From contig CM055207.1 of the NCBI GenBank assembly GCA_029224185.1, positions 15,269,791 through 15,333,790 on the forward strand: a stretch of 64,000 nt of DNA. The letters are read 5' to 3'. Below, one piece after another: positions 1 to 11,300 of the stretch (the first letter of the stretch is position 1; every line of letters starts with the position of its first letter). Origin of the DNA: Karalla daura. Its lineage: Eukaryota > Chordata > Actinopteri > Chaetodontiformes > Leiognathidae. A model generated the notes under the pieces. It searched no databases. It was not told where the DNA came from and saw only the letters and a list, made by a program, of their open reading frames with translations. The position numbers and the translations under genes are program-made.

Positions 1-953
1 TGAATTTTAAACAGCAGCCTTTTTTTCCCTGGGCCTTCCTCCGGGGAGAGGCATTAGCTGCGGACGGGGGGAAAAAAAAGGAATTTGAGTGCGAAAGGTG
101 ATGCGAGAGGAGGGTGAGGCAAACTAAGGGAAGAATTTAAGGGGAGTTGGTGTTAAAAACCACAGGTCTAAAACAGCACCATATCCTTTGTCATGTGTAG
201 AATGCAGAAATGCAGCTAGGATAAGATAAGGCAGCCGGTCTATGCGTGGCTGTCATATGAGCATGAAAGGATGCCAAACCTGTGCAGGAACAGACTCTGA
301 GGCATTTCCGATGTTAGCACCAGAGAACAAGGATGAATACTGTAACCATCCGTGCACTCTAGGCCCCCTTGAAACCAGGGCTGGAGAACCACCAACAGAA
401 TGAAATAGAGAGGAGCGAATCGGGAGTCATGAATCCACCACTCTGGCATCCTCCTGCCAGCTCCTCACCGCCCAGGAAGCTCCCACTCTCTGTAAAGTGC
501 AAACAGACCCAGCAGGCCCCGCAGTTGGGACTCATTACCTAAGTGCCTAATTGGTCAATCGAGGTCCCATTCGTTCCCATCCGGTGCAGTCCCAAAGCAT
601 CTGACGCTATCAGACATCTCCTGAGCCTCGCCTCCCTCTCCCGGCCCCGAGTGGAGCTGCACAGCCGTTTCCTCCCGGTCAGAACCTCTTCGGGGCATCT
701 TTCTAAATATATCTGTCTGGACGGCCGTGCCAAACACCTCCTCGGCGCGGCTCAGGACCACAGGGGAGCGGCACGACTGTCGGCTTTTTCGCGTGAGCAA
801 ACGTGCGATTACAAAGGGGAGGGCGCTCGGCTGCTTTCTTTCCAAGCCGCCCCGGTGGCGCTCCTCCTCCTCCTCCTCCTCCTCCTCCTCCTCCCCCTCC
901 TCCTCCTCACACCGACTCTTCCCTCTTTCCCCCCGTCGTTCGTCGGCCTCCAG
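1..953. other. sdk2: Intron of sdk2 upstream of the first visible exon
   Basis: I recognise no exon here. The stretch ends in the splice acceptor of the first visible sdk2 exon (AG at 952-953). It contains a (TCC)n tract at about 860-909 that contributes pyrimidines upstream of that acceptor. Open frames on both strands in 540-1150 are low-complexity (Pro, Ser, Glu or Arg runs from the TCC repeat) and resemble no protein I know. Earlier sdk2 exons (Ig domains and the first FN3 domains) must lie 5' of the window. Confidence 0.6.
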
Positions 954-1149
954 TTGCTGGCCTGGGAGCCTGGCAGGGACGGGGAGGTCTCCATGGTGAC
1001 GGCGCGGCCGAACTTTCAGGACAGCGTGCACGTGGGCTACGTGGCGGGCCTGAAGAAGTTCACCGAGTATCTCACCTCGGTGCTGTGCTTCACCACGCCC
1101 GGGGACGGCCCCCGCAGCCCGCCCAGGGCTCTGAGGACGCACGAGGACA
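954..1149 (+). CDS. sdk2: sdk2 exon: C-terminal half of an FN3 domain (FN3-3)
   Basis: Begins LLAWEPGRDGEVSM in phase 0 after a CAG acceptor and ends RTHED plus one base before donor GTAAGT. GLKKFTEYLTSVLCFTTPGD is the F-strand/FG-loop part of an FN3 fold. The 5' half of this domain is outside the window. Confidence 0.9.
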
Positions 1150-4100
1150 GTAAGTGACTCGCCCTCCTCCTCCTCCTCTCCCCCCCCCGGCTTTTCTCAT
1201 TATCCTTTGTCCGCCGCCCCGTCCAGCCCCCGGCGCCGTGGGTCACCTGAGCTTCACCGAGATCCTGGACACGTCGCTCAAGGTCAGCTGGAGCGAGCCC
1301 GGCGAGAAGAACGGCGTCCTCACAGGTACGTCCGCGCTCTGGCGGCGGAAGGAACGTGGCGGTTCGGTCAGGGTGGTTTGCGGAAAGGGAAAACAACAAC
1401 AACAAGCCCTCGCGTAAAACATTAAACCCGAAAAACGGAAAGCGCCGCCTCCTGCAGCACCATCCAGGTCCTCCGCGATGGAGGAGGCGCCCCCGGTCGA
1501 AGGGCGTTTTGTACCTTTCAAAAAGAGCGCAGAGGTGGGATCGTCACGTCACAGAAAGAGAGATGAAGCACGAAACGAGCCGTCCGGGTGTCTAGCGAAT
1601 GGCATAAGAAACGGAGGCGCTCCTCCCCAGGGAGGCCATTAAGCCACCTGCTTCTTTGGCTAACAATGGCGCACTCGAACACGGCCGCGCCCAGAGGGGA
1701 TCCTCTGCCTCTGGTTGAATTTGGCTTCCTGCGTCGGCCACACGGTGCTCGTTCCTCATGCATGAGGTGGTCCCGTGACCTTGTTCACAGAATAAAAACG
1801 TCTCTCCTGTCCTCGTTAAACACTTTTTCCCGCGAGCTGATGTCGCGTCCCTCTCACCCAACTCTCTGCATAAACTCGATGGAGGGGACGAATGTCTGCC
1901 CGGCACGTTAATATTCGAGTGTTTACAGGGGTTGAGATCCGGCAGCATATTGTGCGGCGCTTTTTCCAACATTTTTAACGTGCTGCCCCCCCCCACCCGG
2001 CAGACAAATACTCACATGCCATGTGAAATTATTGATTTGGCAAGAAATGCTGCCTAATGCCTTACGCAATCACATGAAAAGAGCTGCTGGCCAAGGAGCA
2101 AATTGCATTAACTTTGAGAGGGTAAGCGTGTATGTGTGAGAGTGATTGTGTGTGTGGGTGCAGGGTTTGTGCGTGTGCGTGTGTGTGTGCGTGTGTGCGT
2201 GTGTGTGTGTGTGTATGGGGGGGGCGGAGGGGGCATAATCATAGGCTGATTCAATTTTTGATTACGTTAATCTAATATTTCTCTTAGCCTGCCCCGTGGC
2301 GTGCAAGCCGGGAATCGCTGTTGTAGTGAAACTGCGATCAAAGTTCCCAGAGAGTGGGATTTTTTCGCCTTTTTCTGCCTTTCGCTGTCAACCTTTCTCC
2401 CCCACCCCCCCCCCCCACCCCTCCGCAGGCTATCGCATCTCGTGGGAGGAGTACAACCGCACCAACACCAGGGTCACCCACTACCTGCCCAACGTCACCC
2501 TGGAGTACCGGGTGACCGGGCTCACCGCCCTCACCACCTACACCATCGAAGTGGCGGGCATGACCTCCAAGGGCCAGGGCCAGCTGTCCTCCTCCACCAT
2601 CTCCTCCGGAGTGCCACCAGGTCGGTCAGCCAGCCAGGGAGCGCGGGCTGACCGAATAAACTTCACTTCTCCCAACCTCCACACCACAGTCATTCCATAT
2701 CCACCTCCTATTTGGGATATCAGGAGAAATTGAGAACTGAGTTCTCCCCTCATCCGTAAATCACTCCGAGGCAGTCAAACTCAACACTGATGACATTATC
2801 CTGGTTTATTTTAATAGCAGGGGCCTTTTATTGAACCCTCCCCTCCTGCGCATTTACTCACCCGACACAGTCCGTGCAGTCTGGCGCCAGACGCAATGAA
2901 ACCGTACCCCAGTCACCTCACCTGGGACAGCAAAAAGAGAAAATACATATATATATATAGATATATAGAGACACCAGTGCAAAGTAATAGCTCCCACGAG
3001 AGCATTAGGAACAGTTACGGTGTTTAATGATTTCATATTTGCACGATTGTGCAGCAGAAACACATGGCCCGCGTCGGTCGCCGGAGCCCGCGCATCTGCG
3101 AGGCCACCAGCTACGAGTTTTGTCCAGAGCAGGCTCCGGAGTGGCCGCAGTCGCAGCCTCCGGAGCGGCCGCCCTCCTCACCCCAACGCGCCACGGTTCA
3201 CGTTTTCGACGGGGATCCGTGTGAGCCGCGCGTTACGGTGCGGCTCTGCCTCTCTGTGCGCGCGAGTCGAGGCGGGGCGAGGCGGGGCGAGGCGGGGCCG
3301 GCCCGCGAGGAATAAACCGTGTTTATGCGCAAGCACGTTCTCGCGTCCGCCCGGGCGCACGCGGCAACAGGGAAACATCCCTGCGTACGCACAAACGCAA
3401 GCCAAATAATAAGCGCATACATAAGAATGCCCCCCCCCCCCCCCCCCCCCCCCCCCCGCTGCTCTTTGAATTCACCGTTTTCACATTTGCCGTCCCTCCA
3501 GGATTCCCCGGGAATAATCCATTGGCATTGTTTACTCAGCTCGAGTGTAAACAGTGGGGTATCAGATTCAACATCCCCCTGTCCTCTCTCCACCTCGCTC
3601 CGCAGAGCTGCCCGGCCCTCCCACCAACATGGCCATCTCCAACATCGGCCCGCGCTCCGTCACGCTGCAGTTCAAACCCGGCTACGACGGCAAGACCTCC
3701 ATTTCCCGCTGGCAGGTGGAGGCCCAGGTTGGTCGGCCCCGGTCGGGATTCCTCCCGGAGGGGTCTCCCCTCCCTCTCACTCCTCTCCCCTCTCTCTCTC
3801 AAATGGTTGCCAAGAGTTCTAAAATCTGCATCACCTGGTTGCTAGGTGGGCGTCGTGGGGGAAACTGAAGACTGGGTGCTGGTCCACCAGGTCTCCAACG
3901 AACCCGAGGCTCGCTCCTTAGAGGTCCCAGGTCTCAACCCGTACACCTTCTACAGGTGGGTGCAACAGGAAGCCTGTCTATGTCTTCATTTGTTTCTGAT
4001 GCCCATCTGAGCGTATCCCATGAGCTACTCACGCTGAACTGAGATGACTGACATGTGCGTAGGACAACAGAACAGTGTAGTCCCGGGACTGTAAAAGTTC

Positions 4101-5327
4101 TATTTGGGACGGTTATAATGTAGTACAGTGTAAAGGCAGATGACATGGAAATGAAGTGGATTGTGACAAACAGTTGACAAGGTGTTGGCGCTCCGGCGTG
4201 GCGGCTAATTTCAGCGGCTCCCAGGAGCCCCGTCCCGTCGTCCGTGCCTTTGATTTGGATGCGCAGACCGTCTGTCACGTTCGCTTCGGCCGATCCCCTG
4301 AGCCAGTCCCCGAAGACCCACCGCCGCCACGGCTCTCATCAGCTCCCGGCATCGCCGCGCAGGCCACTTTGCATCTGAGTGAAGCCCGGGCTCACGTCGG
4401 GATCGGGCCTCGCGTTGCTTTGCATACTGAAAGACAAACAAACAGCCCGCGCTCACACCGCATTCCTACTCGACGCCTGTGATCTTGGTTCAAGTGCGAT
4501 AAAAGCCTCACGTAAAAGGATGCAAGCGACACAAGAACACGGGGAATTCGTTCCGAGCCGCCCGATGTTGAGCTGTGATTTCCGCTTATGAGAAATGAAA
4601 GAATTCGTATGAATTCCTGTTGCCAAAGTTGCGTTTATAGGTTTACAGGTTTCCGACCTCAACTCGAGGCTTTGTTTTATTCTGTCCCGTCCCTTCGTCC
4701 ATTGGATTTTAACTATTTAGTCTACTACTTTATTTAGCCGTGTCCATGTCAACTTCGAATTCCGGTCGAATCGACTTTTGTGAAGTCATCTTCCCGGAAT
4801 TAATTTCAAAATGACCTTTTATCCCTCGTGTCGCCTCATTACAAATTGCTCCGAGCAAGGTAGCGCTCCCTCTGTTTTCATTTTCCTTCTTTTAAGTGTG
4901 TATGCGTTTGTGAGGGGAAGTGTCTGATTGTGTGTGTGTGTGTGTGAGGGGGTATAGTAGTGATTATGAGAGAGTATAGCAGTGTGTGTGTGAGAGTATG
5001 ATGATGTTTTGTGTGAAACCAATTATTATTTACTGCTCAAGCAGCCTCCCACGGGTGGGGGTTGGGGGAGGCGTTGCTATAGCTTGTTCTTGCTCTGTAA
5101 AGAGAAATAAGTGATGAGTTATCGGTCGATTGATTGGACCCCAGGTTCCGGATGCGTCAGGTGAACATAGTGGGCACCAGTCCTCCCAGTCAGCCCTCCA
5201 GGAAGATCCAGACACTTCCAGCTCCTCCCGACATGGCCCCCGCCAACGTCACCCTGCGCACGGCCAGCGAGACCAGCCTGTGGTTGCGCTGGATGGTAAG
5301 CGTGTGCAACTTAGGCATCACCCCCCG

Positions 5328-5358
<31 letters not shown>

Positions 5359-8300
5359 AGGAGCCGGGCTCGTTTCTGACCCGCCTTCTTCGCCCCTCTC
5401 CGCTCTCCTCCCTCCGCATCCATCCCCAGCCTCTGCCCGAGTGGGAGTACAACGGGAATGCCGTGCAGGTGGGCTACAGGGTGCAGTACTCCCGGGCGGG
5501 CGCGCAGGGCCGCGCGCTGATCCACGTCATCGCCGACCGCCTGGAGCGAGAGTTCACCATCGAGGACCTGGAGGAGTGGACCGAGTACGAGGTCAGGGTG
5601 CAGGCAGTCAACGGCATCGGGACGGGGCCCTGGAGCCAGCCGGTGCGCGGAAGGACCAGGGAGTCAGGTGGGCGTGGTCCTCGCCTGTCCCAGCTGACAG
5701 ATCTCGATACGGTTACATGTGATGTTTTTTTCGGGACTTGCTACACACCTTCGACCAGGCGTAGACTGCTGTCATCCAACAAAGCCGTGGTGGGAACCCG
5801 GACAGGTTTTCACCCCGCTGAAGTGCGAGCGTTTCCACGTTTTCAGCGATTTTGTCTGCCACCATTTCTTTCACAGCTACAGCGTTCGTCACATTTGAAA
5901 CGACACATGCTCCACACTTTACACTTTGCCATATGCCAAATTATTATATTCCGCCTTTTAGCAACCCACTTCTTCTTTTGCAAAAACGCCGTTTTTTTTC
6001 CTCCTCCTCCTCCTCCTCCTCACCCCTTCTTCCACATCAGTCGCCAAATGCTGGGCAGTCTGGAATGGAGGGAGCGTAGGAAGGAGTCTGAGGAAATTGA
6101 GAACACATGGACTCCAATGAGGAATTCCTGTGCTCTTTTTCTTTCCACTCACTCCAGTGGATTCTTAGACATCGGCGCATTATATCCAGGGATGAGCGCC
6201 AGGGAAGAGAAAAGGCCAATTCTTCAGTCGTTTTTCTTCCTGTTTTTTTTCTCCTTTTGTGTAGTGTGTAGCCAGGACATGCGAACACACGCAAACACAC
6301 GTGACGCAAACCGTAGTGGATCGGTCGAGCTGCGTTCCCTTCATCCCGTGTGGAGGCACGGGTGTGGGTGAATTGACAGAACACGTGACAAAGACTCGTC
6401 CGTGGAGGCGTAACGCCTTTGCCTCTCTGCTCTCCTCGTTCTCCAGTCCCCTCCTGCGGGCCCACCAACGTGTCCGCCTTCGCCACCACCTCCAGCAGCA
6501 TCCTGGTGCGCTGGTTCGAGGTTCCAGAGCCAGACAGGAACGGCCTCATCTTGGGCTACAAGGTCTGCCTGTGCTTTTTGCGTTTTCTACAGTTATCCTC
6601 CGTTTATCTACCCAAGCCGATCAAAGACCTCTAATTAGTGTAAAGGAACTGTTTTTAGTCAGTACACGAAACAGTCAGTACATGAAGCCAATTCCCCCAC
6701 TGAATGCTCAAATTCACTTTGCCCTCAACTTCTCCTTATCTCCCGTCTCGCGGATGGATCAGGTGGTGTACAAAGAGAAGGATTCGGACAGCCCGGTCCA
6801 CTTCTGGACGGTGGAGGGGAACGCCACCCACAGTGTCCAGCTCACCGGTCTGGGAAAATACGTGCTGTACGAGATCCAGGTGCTGGCTTTCACACGGATC
6901 GGAGACGGACAGCCCAGCTCTCCGCCCATCCTGGAGAGGACCCTGGATGACGTGCCGGGACCCCCGGTGGGCATCCTGTTCCCGGAAGTACGGACCACCT
7001 CAGTCCGCCTCATTTGGCAGTCGCCCTCGCAGCCCAACGGCATCATACTTGGTCAGTAAGGCAAGATCCGTCTGTTGTCCTCTGTTGTTTCGTTTTCAGT
7101 GGGAAAGAAAGGAATCTTTTCCGTGTATGTCAACTGGAAATAGCAAGATCCCGCGCAGCTTATCTGAACTTTAATAGCATCAGGCGCACAGGTGCACACT
7201 CTGTTCCTTTGTATCTTTCTCCACAATAATGCCATGACTCTAAACAGTGTGTTTTTTTTTCCTCATTGCGATGCGAGATGGATTCTCCCTTGGACCAACT
7301 GGAGATTTCCTCGCGAGCGTTTCATTCGCTCTACATCTGTTAGATCATTGATTCTAAACTGTGCAGCGCGGCAGATGCACACAGCCAGATGCTAATCGTT
7401 TCAGCAGAGACAAAGCGGCTCGCCTCGTCGTTTGCCCCCCCTCCCCTTATTCTTGGGCAAACCCAACGCAACGAGTGCCCCCCGACCACCGTAAACACAT
7501 CTTTCAGCCCGGACTCAATTTGCCGTTGAAACCCCGCGCGACAACTTCATTAAAGTTGCTCCCCAGGCATCGATTAAACCCCCCTGAAGAGCTCGTCGCC
7601 GTTCGTCACCCTTTGATATTTCGATGCTTTCACCCGCGGAGAAAACCCCTTTACGTAGGTCTGCCTGCGTTGCGCAATGGCGAGCGTGGATCTCAGAGAT
7701 CCCTGCCTCCGCCCCCCCCCCCCCCCCCCCCCGCACCCGCCCCTCCACCTCGAGCCCGCAGCCGCCACTCGCTCGTCGCGCTCCTCGTCGAACGCGCAAA
7801 CCTCATCCGCGGCTCCGCGCTCTGGGCAAAACTGCTTGGGGCAACTTTTGCAGTAACCTCCGACACAGATATCCCCCCGAGCCCGTACCAGATCGCCTGT
7901 CAGCATGCGACAGGGCTCAACGTGACCATAATGAAACTCGGCTTGTTAGCTACAGACGCCCCAGCTACGGCTGATGGTCCCCTGGCGCCGCTGGTCTCGG
8001 GATTGTTTGAGTGGAACCGATGGCCGTCTCTCCTGTCGCCGCCCCACAGCCGCTGATGTGCCATAACATGCTAAAAAAAACCAAAACCTCTCCTCTCCAG
8101 CCTACCAGATCACATACCACCTCAACTCCACCAATAGCAACGCGGCCACGGTGGACGTGCTGAACCCCAGCGCCCGGCAGTACATGGTGACCAACCTCAA
8201 GCCGGAGTCCGTCTACGTGTTCCGCATCACGGCGCAGACCAGGAAGGGCTGGGGCGAGGCCGCCGAGGCCCTGGTGGGTCACCACAGAGAAAAGAGGTAA

Positions 8301-11300
8301 GAGGCGGCGACGTTCAGGATTCCGACGTCGAGGAGGATCCAGGATGGGGGAAAAGCAATGACAGCGTGTCCTCGTTCATACACAAATTGGAGGGAGGCTG
8401 CCCGTGAAATGTTAGCGCGTATACCCTCCCCGGTTCATCATCAAGGGCTGTGACTCGAACGTATGAGGCTGCGTCACTCCAGTTATCACTTGCTTCAGGA
8501 AACGGGCTGTGCTTTTCAGCGAGGGGAAGTTGCGTAATCCTTCGTGGACGCGGCGGGCAGGCCAGACAAGGCAGCGAGGACAGCCAAGCAGCAGAAAATT
8601 ACTAATTAACCAGCCACATTTGGTTGAAAGGGCGCCAGATCTGTGTGGAAATGGACCATAGCATTCCCACCCGCTCAAAAAGAGGATTCCAAAGGGGGCT
8701 TGTGAAGCCGCATCCGAGGCGTTTATTGTAAAGCAGATTTCAATAGCTTCAGTGTCCGCGCCAGAGAACAGGGATAGACGCTCCATTCAGTCATTCTTGG
8801 GTCCCCTTTAGCATGCGAGGGTGGAGGACGAGCGGCGTGAAATGCTGCGTCTTGTCGCCGTTGTCTCCAGGGGCGTTCCGGAGCGCGACGCGTCGTAAGC
8901 GTAGCGCGGTGGGGATGCCGTCGGGAGCTCGCCCGTCCAACAGGAGGCGCAGTGAACGGGGCAGGTGCGTCGTCCCGGGGGTCAGGGTTAGGGGGCCGAG
9001 GGCCCTCGGCAGCGCAGTGACAGCAGTCCGTCCGCCTCCCTCCAGGCATGCAAGCGAATCGTTGACTCTGCGGCTCTCCCGCTCAGCCACTTCTCGTTCG
9101 TCACAAGCGGACGTTTTCTTTGTCACGCCCATGTCTGTGCTGCACAGTACACGCGAGTGCGACCAAGGAAACTTGTTTTGTTTTGTCTTCCCCCCGAACC
9201 CATCTCAAAGACCTCTAACTGTTCTCTCATTTCCCCATCTGTCCCCGCTCTCTCCTTCCATCCGTTCCCCCGACCCCTCTGATGCCTCCCTATCCTTTCC
9301 GCCTGATTATGATGTCTTTCGTCCCCGGCCCTGTCACCCCACGTCCTCCTCCCTCCTTGCGCGTCCCCCCCCCCCACACCCAGCCCGTCCCCAGCCACCA
9401 GCCGTCCCATGGTCCCTCAGAAGGACGTCCAGGCGCGGCAGGTCCCTGCTGTCCTGGGAGCCGGGCAGCGACGGCCTCTCCCCCGTGCGCTACTACACCG
9501 TGCAGCTCCGGGAGCTGCCCGAGAACAACTGGACGGTCCCACTCGGCCTCCGTCAACCACGAGGCCTCCTCCTACGTCGTCTCCAGGTTAGACCGCCTCC
9601 TTTCCCGTCGACCATGAGTCATCCTCATCCTCGGGTCACTCCGAGGGTTGAGGCTCGGCCAGGCGAAGTCAGTTTAAGGCGTCCGTTTGGATGCAATGTT
9701 CGGCTCCCATAGCGAGAGACACTTTTTCCTTTTTTTTTGTTGTTTTGGGACGCCTCTGGCCCGAGAGGGCCGAGGCCGAGCGTTGCACTTCACCCTCAAG
9801 GCTGACGTGCTTGTCTGTGCTTGCGTCCCCCAAGGCTGAAGCCCTTCACCTCCTACCAGTTCAGAATCAAAGCCACCAACGACATTGGGGGACAGTGAGT
9901 ACAGCGAGGAGAGCGAAGCCATCACCACCCTGCAGGACGGTGAGAGTCGCGTTCGTTCGACCGGCGGTTCGATCAGGAGATTGATTTTAATATCTGGGGA
10001 AAAAAATACAGCACTGAGCGCTCGCACTCTTCCGTCTACTCAGCGTTTTCTGTTTGATACCTTTAATTAAATTTCCCTCTAGGGTTTTCAAAAGTAAATC
10101 CTGAATCTGATTCCGAGCAAGGTTGTTAGGTTGCTTTAGCACAGTTTTAGTGGCCGCCTCGATTCGTTTTTCGATTCGCTCTTAAAACACGTCCAGAAAG
10201 TACAGGAAATCACATTGTTTTAAAAAGGACGGGACTTCGTCCAATAGAATGGACCAGGGTTTTGTCACTCCTTTCAAGTTCTGCTTTAGATGGAGGCTCC
10301 TTTATCCGTTTCAGTTCAGGTAGCAGAGGAAGAGGGCACACAAAATGTTTGCTGAACACCGCCTTTCTCGTGTCCCAGGCATCATGTCGTATATTACTGT
10401 TGCCCCCGTGGGCGCACGATTGTATTCCGATAACAGAAAGAAAGACTTTCGTTGCAATTGGTCATTGCAAAAATGACAAGCTTGATGGGAGCACATAAGA
10501 GCCCCGGGTCGGAAGGGTCGATTTTTGACTGCACTGCCTCCCAACTCCGAACATTTTTTTGAATGCATGCTATGTTCGATGTCAGCGTAAAGACGTTTTC
10601 GTCGTTCTGAGGAGAGTGTCGTGTCAGTGTGGGGGGGTGCGGCAGGTGAAGCCATGCCTGCGGTTACCCGAGAGTACTGGGGGAGGGGGGGGGGGGCGTG
10701 AGAGGCTCCACGGTCGTCTCGGAGTGCCCGCATTTTCAATGTCAATTTAGCCCGTTTCTCTCCCCTCTTGTTGCCCCAGCGCCCGACGAAGCGCCCAGGA
10801 TCCTGTCCGTCACGCCGCACACCACCACCTCGGTGCTGATCCGCTGGCAGGTGAGTGCAGACCGAGTGTTTTATGTCCCATCGTTAGCCGAAGCCGTGAA
10901 TGATGATCCGCGTCTGAGAAAGTGGCCTCTAACGAGGGAGCTCGGAGGCTGGCAGACGAGGGCCTGTACTTACAGGCTGGCTGCCACACGCTGCTACGCA
11001 CTCCGTGTGTGTGTGTGTGTGCGTGTGCGTGTGTGAGCGTGTGCCAGGAACGGCCTTGCTCGCACTCGCACCTGAATTAACAGGTCGTAAAGAGGATAAA
11101 CAGGAGTCTCCGAGACTCAGCTTTACGTTTATGGAGAACACTCGTAGGTTTATGGGAACAGAGAGGTACTTGTTTTCTCTCTCGTGCCTCCATGGGAGGG
11201 GTGGTGGGGTGGGGGGGGGGGGGGGGGGGGGGGGGTTTCTCATGTGACTCACCTATGGATGAACTCAGTATCATCAGTTTCTCATGTGCGTCCCGCCCAA

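Noticed and set aside
5130..6371. A 413-codon open frame on +
   Set aside because: It runs through two true sdk2 exons, partly out of frame, and through introns with CA repeats; the spliced reading explains the conserved parts.
8101..9939. sdk2 as a pseudogene
   Set aside because: Indels cluster in one patch at or next to short homopolymers, while all other exons, splice sites and the PDZ ligand are intact; sequence error is simpler.
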